Source: RGIG7332 sp045589235 (GTDB lineage Bacteria; Bacillota; Clostridia; Oscillospirales; JAAYXM01). From it: 8,832 bases of DNA. Shown here piece by piece: positions 6,327 through 8,832 of the stretch (within the stretch, counting starts at the first letter, position 1; each line of letters begins with the position of its first letter). A program made the position numbers and the translations under genes. The stretch lies in contig JAZNOR010000066.1 in NCBI GenBank assembly GCA_045589235.1, forward strand, positions 1-8,832, in the 5' to 3' direction. A model generated the notes under the pieces. That model did no database searches. It saw nothing but the letters and a program-made list of their open reading frames with translations, and was not told the DNA's origin.

Positions 6327-7043
6327 ATGAACAGTAAACTTAAATTCAAAAACTTGAGATTTCACATTTCAAATCATAGTAAAGGTAGAATTTTCGCTAA
6401 TTGGACTCGCGTTGCCAACGCCCTTATATGTGTGCACGAAGGAGAGATAGAAGTAAAATGCGACAAGGGTTCTGCGCGCGCAACAAGCGGTGATTGCATT
6501 TTTGTTCCCGCTTCTGCTTTTGGTTCAACTTATTTTTTAGGCGAAAATAACTGCGCCTTTATTTTCTTATTTGACTTTGATACAGGTGATGTACTAAACG
6601 AAGTTAAGCTCTGGAAAAGCACCCGTGGAATTAGCTCGCTTGTAACTGATGCTTTAAGCGCGTATTATAACGGTATTGTCAACACAAACTACTATTATTC
6701 TATTTTTTACGGTATTATTTTTGCAATTCAGAATAATCAGAAAATTGCAAAAAAGTACGAAAAAATCCAGCAAATTGTGCTGGAAATAAATAAAAATTAT
6801 AGCTTAAATGTTAAAATTTCGGAGTATGCAAAGAAAGCCTTTATGAGTGAAAGCGGGCTTCGCGCACTTTTCAAGGAATATACAGGCAAAAGTATAATTG
6901 AGTATCGCAACGATTTGCGCTTAAAACACGCGGAAATGTTAATTTCCGAAGGTATGTCAACCTGGGAAGCCTCACTTAAGGTCGGATTTTCAAGTTCATC
7001 TTACTATTGCCGTCAAGCAGCAAAAAAGAAAAAGCAGGTATAA
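6327..7043 (+). CDS. AraC-family transcriptional regulator with shortened C-terminus
   Basis: A 238-aa regulator: an N-terminal cupin-like sensing domain (about 10-90, with VHEGEIEV at 36-43 and SGDCIFVPASAF at 54-65) and a C-terminal double helix-turn-helix domain. HTH1 is about 163-186 (SEYAKKAFMSESGLRALFKEYTGKS lies at 165-189) and HTH2 about 211-230 (STWEASLKVGFSSSSYYCRQ). The usual end, a phenylalanine-anchored helix followed by GxSPxxYR, is missing; the protein stops at AAKKKKQV. I place the start at ATG 6327 because the preceding in-frame ATG at 6243 lies upstream of the promoter and adds 28 residues unlike the family. The only ribosome-site-like element, AAGG, is 2 nt from the ATG, which is too close to work normally. 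Divergence from the glycosidase operon suggests that it controls that operon and perhaps itself; the inducer is unknown. Confidence 0.85.
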   Translation: MNSKLKFKNLRFHISNHSKGRIFANWTRVANALICVHEGEIEVKCDKGSARATSGDCIFVPASAFGSTYFLGENNCAFIFLFDFDTGDVLNEVKLWKSTRGISSLVTDALSAYYNGIVNTNYYYSIFYGIIFAIQNNQKIAKKYEKIQQIVLEINKNYSLNVKISEYAKKAFMSESGLRALFKEYTGKSIIEYRNDLRLKHAEMLISEGMSTWEASLKVGFSSSSYYCRQAAKKKKQV

Positions 7044-7062
7044 AATATACCTGCTTTTATTA
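7031..7062. terminator. Bidirectional intrinsic terminator between converging genes, overlapping the regulator's stop codon
   Basis: A 12-bp stem, AAAGCAGGTATA (7031-7042) against TATACCTGCTTT (7046-7057), has a 3-nt loop. On the plus strand it is followed by CTTTTATTATTT. On the minus strand it is followed by TTTTTCTTTTTTGC, complementary to the A-rich lysine codons of the regulator. It can therefore end both the regulator and the isomerase transcripts, whose stops are only 20 bp apart. The TAA at 7041-7043 is inside the hairpin. Confidence 0.88.
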
Positions 7063-7063
7063 T

Positions 7064-7828
7064 TTAGCCTCTTACGTATTTTAAAATGTCTGTGAGTGAC
7101 TTGTCGTTGTCATAAGTCGGCCAATATTCGAAGCCGAAGTAGCGGTCATAACCTGCCTTGTCAGCCGCTGCAATAACAAACGGATAGTTTGTCTCGCCGA
7201 GGTGCAGTTCGTGACGACCCGGAACGCCTGCAGAGTGGAAGTGACCGATGTAGTTAATATTCTCAGTAATCTGATTTACAAGGTTACCCTCCATAAGCTG
7301 CATATGATAGCAGTCATATAAAAGCTTGATTGACGGAGAGTTAACAGCCTTAACAATCTCAAAGCCGATATATGAGCTGTCTAAGTAATAGCCCTTATGG
7401 TCATAGAGTGAGTTGAGCGCCTCTAAAACGATTGTAACTCCTGCCTTCTGAGCAATTTCAGCAGTGCGCTTTAAGTTCTCAACGAGGAGAATCTTCTGGC
7501 TGTCAGCCTTGCACTCAAGCTCACCGGAGAGACCAATCATTGTGTTACATCCGATTGCCTTTGCAATTTCAAGAGATTTCTCAACATTTGCCTTAACAAC
7601 CTCCCACGGGAAGTTCATACGGTATGTCCAAGCCTGATTGAGGCAGCAAGCAGCTACCGGAATGCCAACACTTGCAGCAACTTCGCCAATCTTCTTCGGA
7701 TCAACCTCGCCGCCTACCCACGGATCCCAGAACTCGATAGCATCGCAGCCGAGCTCTTTTGCCTTGCGGATACGGTCATAGAAATTAAGATTTTCAAAAA
7801 TCGGTTCTATACAAAGTGAAAACTTCAT
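7064..7828 (-). CDS. Hydroxypyruvate isomerase-like TIM-barrel sugar isomerase/epimerase
   Basis: A 254-aa protein of the xylose-isomerase-like/AP-endonuclease-2 TIM-barrel superfamily, closest in pattern to Hyi (hydroxypyruvate to tartronate semialdehyde). Probable metal and catalytic residues are Glu136 in VLEALN (134-139), Asp172 and His175 in YDCYHMQLMEG (171-181), His198 in HFHS (196-199) and Glu234 in FEYWP (233-237). The YDxYHMQxMEG block and GETNYPF (211-217) are strong Hyi-family marks. I chose ATG 7828 over the in-frame ATG at 7846 because GGAAGAGG lies 4 nt before 7828 and the six residues in between (MKGRGK) encode that site. Codon bias resembles pckG, suggesting high expression. 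Upstream, a strong hairpin separates it from the aminotransferase gene. True substrates of this family vary (keto-sugars, inositol derivatives), so the exact reaction is uncertain. Confidence 0.85.
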   Translation of the reverse strand: MKFSLCIEPIFENLNFYDRIRKAKELGCDAIEFWDPWVGGEVDPKKIGEVAASVGIPVAACCLNQAWTYRMNFPWEVVKANVEKSLEIAKAIGCNTMIGLSGELECKADSQKILLVENLKRTAEIAQKAGVTIVLEALNSLYDHKGYYLDSSYIGFEIVKAVNSPSIKLLYDCYHMQLMEGNLVNQITENINYIGHFHSAGVPGRHELHLGETNYPFVIAAADKAGYDRYFGFEYWPTYDNDKSLTDILKYVRG

Positions 7829-7832
7829 TTTA

Positions 7833-7840
7833 CCTCTTCC
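7833..7840 (-). promoter_or_regulatory. Ribosome binding site that sets the isomerase start at 7828
   Basis: The minus strand reads GGAAGAGG, then TAAA, then ATG (7828-7826). The site lies inside the six-residue extension that the upstream ATG (7846) would add, and that upstream ATG has only the terminator's T-tract before it. The shorter form is therefore preferred. Confidence 0.8.
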
Positions 7841-7845
7841 TTTCA

Positions 7846-7882
7846 TATTAAAAAGTATCGGGCGGGCACACCCGCCCGATAC
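7846..7882 (-). terminator. GC-rich intrinsic terminator or attenuator between aminotransferase and isomerase genes
   Basis: On the minus strand, GTATCGGGCGGG (7882-7871), a 4-nt loop TGTG and CCCGCCCGATAC (7866-7855) form a perfect 12-bp stem followed by TTTTTAATAT. It lies 13 nt after the aminotransferase stop and 26 nt before the isomerase ATG. This is a textbook terminator for the aminotransferase, but only about 20 bp remain for any isomerase promoter after it. Confidence 0.9.
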
Positions 7883-7895
7883 GGCGTAATTTAGT

Positions 7896-8832
7896 TTATG
7901 CTAAAACTGCTGCTACCTTGTTGATAGCCTTTGCGATCATATCGCAATCCTCGTCAGTCATCTGAGCCGGAATGTCAAGGTGAACAACGCGGCCTAAGTA
8001 AGCAAGTGTCTTCGGGTTCATGTCCGGACCGTACTCAACAGTAGAAGCCTTCTTCTCATGATACGGGCACTCGTACGGGCAGCATGCCTCTGACGGAGCC
8101 TTTTTCTCAAGGACGTGTTTCCAGTGAGCATAGATGTGCCAATCCGGAATACCTGAGTTGAATACGCCTGCAGCTGCAACGCCTTCAGCCTGAAGTGCTT
8201 CGCAGAACGGAACAACCTTATCAGCAGAATCAAGGTAGAACATAAGGCAGATACCTGTATCGCCTTCCGGATCGTTGCATGGACGAACCTTGATGCCCTT
8301 TGTATCTTTAATCTGATTAATAATTCTCTTCTGATGGTCACGCATAGCTGCGTTTAAGCGGTCGAGCTTACCGAGCTGTGCGAGCATAACTGCACCTGCA
8401 AGCTCACTCATACGGAAGTTAGAACCGCAGAAAAGCTCACCCTCGTAACGCTGCTCAGCAAAACGGTCAGGTCTCCAGCAAGCAGCTGTGTCGTGGTATG
8501 AGCAGCAACGGTCGTAAATGCGAGCGTCGTTACATAAAATCATACCGCCCTCGCCTGCAGTAATTGTCTTGTGATACTGGAATGAGAAGCAACCGCAGTC
8601 GCCAAATGTACCAACGAACTTGCCCTTGTATGTAGCGCCAACTGCCTGAGCACAGTCCTCGATAACGCGGAGATTGTGCTTTTTAGCAATTGCCATAATC
8701 TTATCCATATCACACGGAACACCGCGCATATGAACAGCAACGATAGCCTTTGTTGCCGGAGTAATCTTCTTCTCAACATCTTCCGGATCCATAGTTAAAG
8801 TCTCGTCAACTTCAGCGATAACCGGAATTGCC
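7896..8832 (-). CDS. DegT/DnrJ/EryC1/StrS-family PLP aminotransferase, 5' end beyond window
   Basis: The frame stays open to the right edge. The ATG at 8792 is internal: residues before it (PVIAEVDETLT) continue the family's substrate/PLP-domain strand, and the true start is missing (probably ~100 residues, family length ~380-430). Numbering from that Met, PLP contacts are Asp46 in IEDCAQAVGA (44-53) and the Schiff-base Lys75 in FSFQYHKTITAGEGG (69-83); NFRMSE (125-130) is the usual conserved block. The Lys is present, so it is predicted to be a true sugar or aminocyclitol aminotransferase rather than a dehydratase variant. A Cys-rich stretch, CCPYECPYH (237-245), lies in the C-terminal domain, and I recall partly similar Cys-Pro segments in relatives. 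Codon use matches pckG and the isomerase gene. Pairing with an isomerase suggests keto-sugar transamination, which is inferred, and the keto-sugar is unknown. Confidence 0.9.
   Translation of the reverse strand, partial: AIPVIAEVDETLTMDPEDVEKKITPATKAIVAVHMRGVPCDMDKIMAIAKKHNLRVIEDCAQAVGATYKGKFVGTFGDCGCFSFQYHKTITAGEGGMILCNDARIYDRCCSYHDTAACWRPDRFAEQRYEGELFCGSNFRMSELAGAVMLAQLGKLDRLNAAMRDHQKRIINQIKDTKGIKVRPCNDPEGDTGICLMFYLDSADKVVPFCEALQAEGVAAAGVFNSGIPDWHIYAHWKHVLEKKAPSEACCPYECPYHEKKASTVEYGPDMNPKTLAYLGRVVHLDIPAQMTDEDCDMIAKAINKVAAVLA

Noticed and set aside
5833..6330. 165-aa open frame on the plus strand over the permease gene and promoter gap
   Set aside because: It is antisense to a clear ten-helix membrane protein and runs through two promoters, with no recognisable motif.
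6963..7075. Frameshift hiding the missing end of the AraC regulator
   Set aside because: The other downstream frames do not encode the GxSPxxYR motif, so the short end is a real stop rather than a simple frameshift.
7829..7846. Longer isomerase start at ATG 7846
   Set aside because: The six extra residues are encoded by the ribosome site of the 7828 ATG, and the upstream ATG has only the terminator T-tract before it.
7855..7882. GC-rich inverted repeat as a repeat element or CRISPR unit
   Set aside because: It is a single copy directly followed by TTTTT on the minus strand, placed after a stop codon, and is best explained as a terminator.
8540..8779. 79-aa and similar minus-strand frames inside the aminotransferase gene
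   Set aside because: Out-of-frame, arginine/leucine-rich translations of a biased coding sequence, with no support as genes.

Overview
The window suggests a low-to-moderate GC Firmicute, probably a gut or rumen clostridium of the Ruminococcaceae/Oscillospiraceae type. This is inferred from GGAGG-type ribosome sites, TAA/TAG stops, consensus -35/-10 promoters, the AT-rich operon codons and a small plant-glycan-type gene set; no marker gene fixes the taxon. Two codon styles are visible. The flanking metabolic genes (PEP carboxykinase at the left, an isomerase and an aminotransferase at the right) use a narrow codon set, for example almost only CCG for proline, as highly expressed genes do. The central operon is more AT-rich and less biased.

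Layout. At 1-1325 (+) lies the 3' three quarters of a GTP-type PEP carboxykinase, closed by a clear intrinsic terminator at 1339-1376. From 6191 down to 1452, on the minus strand, runs a tight four-gene operon: a ten-helix DMT/EamA permease, a GH39-type glycoside hydrolase, an S9-like alpha/beta hydrolase (putative esterase) and a GH110-like beta-helix protein. The gaps are 15, 0 and 0 nt. A truncated AraC-family regulator (6327-7043, +) is divergent from it. The 135-bp gap between them holds two back-to-back promoters, and the regulator's promoter sits so close to its ATG that the mRNA may be leaderless. The regulator converges on a hydroxypyruvate-isomerase-like TIM-barrel gene (7064-7828, -), and the two share a bidirectional terminator whose stem overlaps the regulator's stop codon. 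A DegT/DnrJ/EryC1/StrS aminotransferase (7896 to beyond 8832, -) lies upstream of the isomerase, separated by a strong GC-rich hairpin.

How the genes may work together. None of the three operon enzymes has a signal peptide, so they should act in the cytoplasm on a glycoside brought in by the first gene's permease. GH39 (family activities: beta-xylosidase, alpha-L-iduronidase and others), an esterase-like hydrolase and a GH110-like enzyme (family activity: alpha-1,3-galactosidase) would fit stepwise stripping of a short, acylated, xylose- and galactose-containing oligosaccharide under AraC control. This compact module uses a DMT permease instead of an ABC, PTS, GPH or SusCD system, and it is the most interesting part of the window. 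The substrate is inference only. I found no CRISPR array, tRNA, rRNA, insertion sequence or riboswitch. The largest gene-free stretches are 126 bp (1326-1451) and 135 bp (6192-6326).
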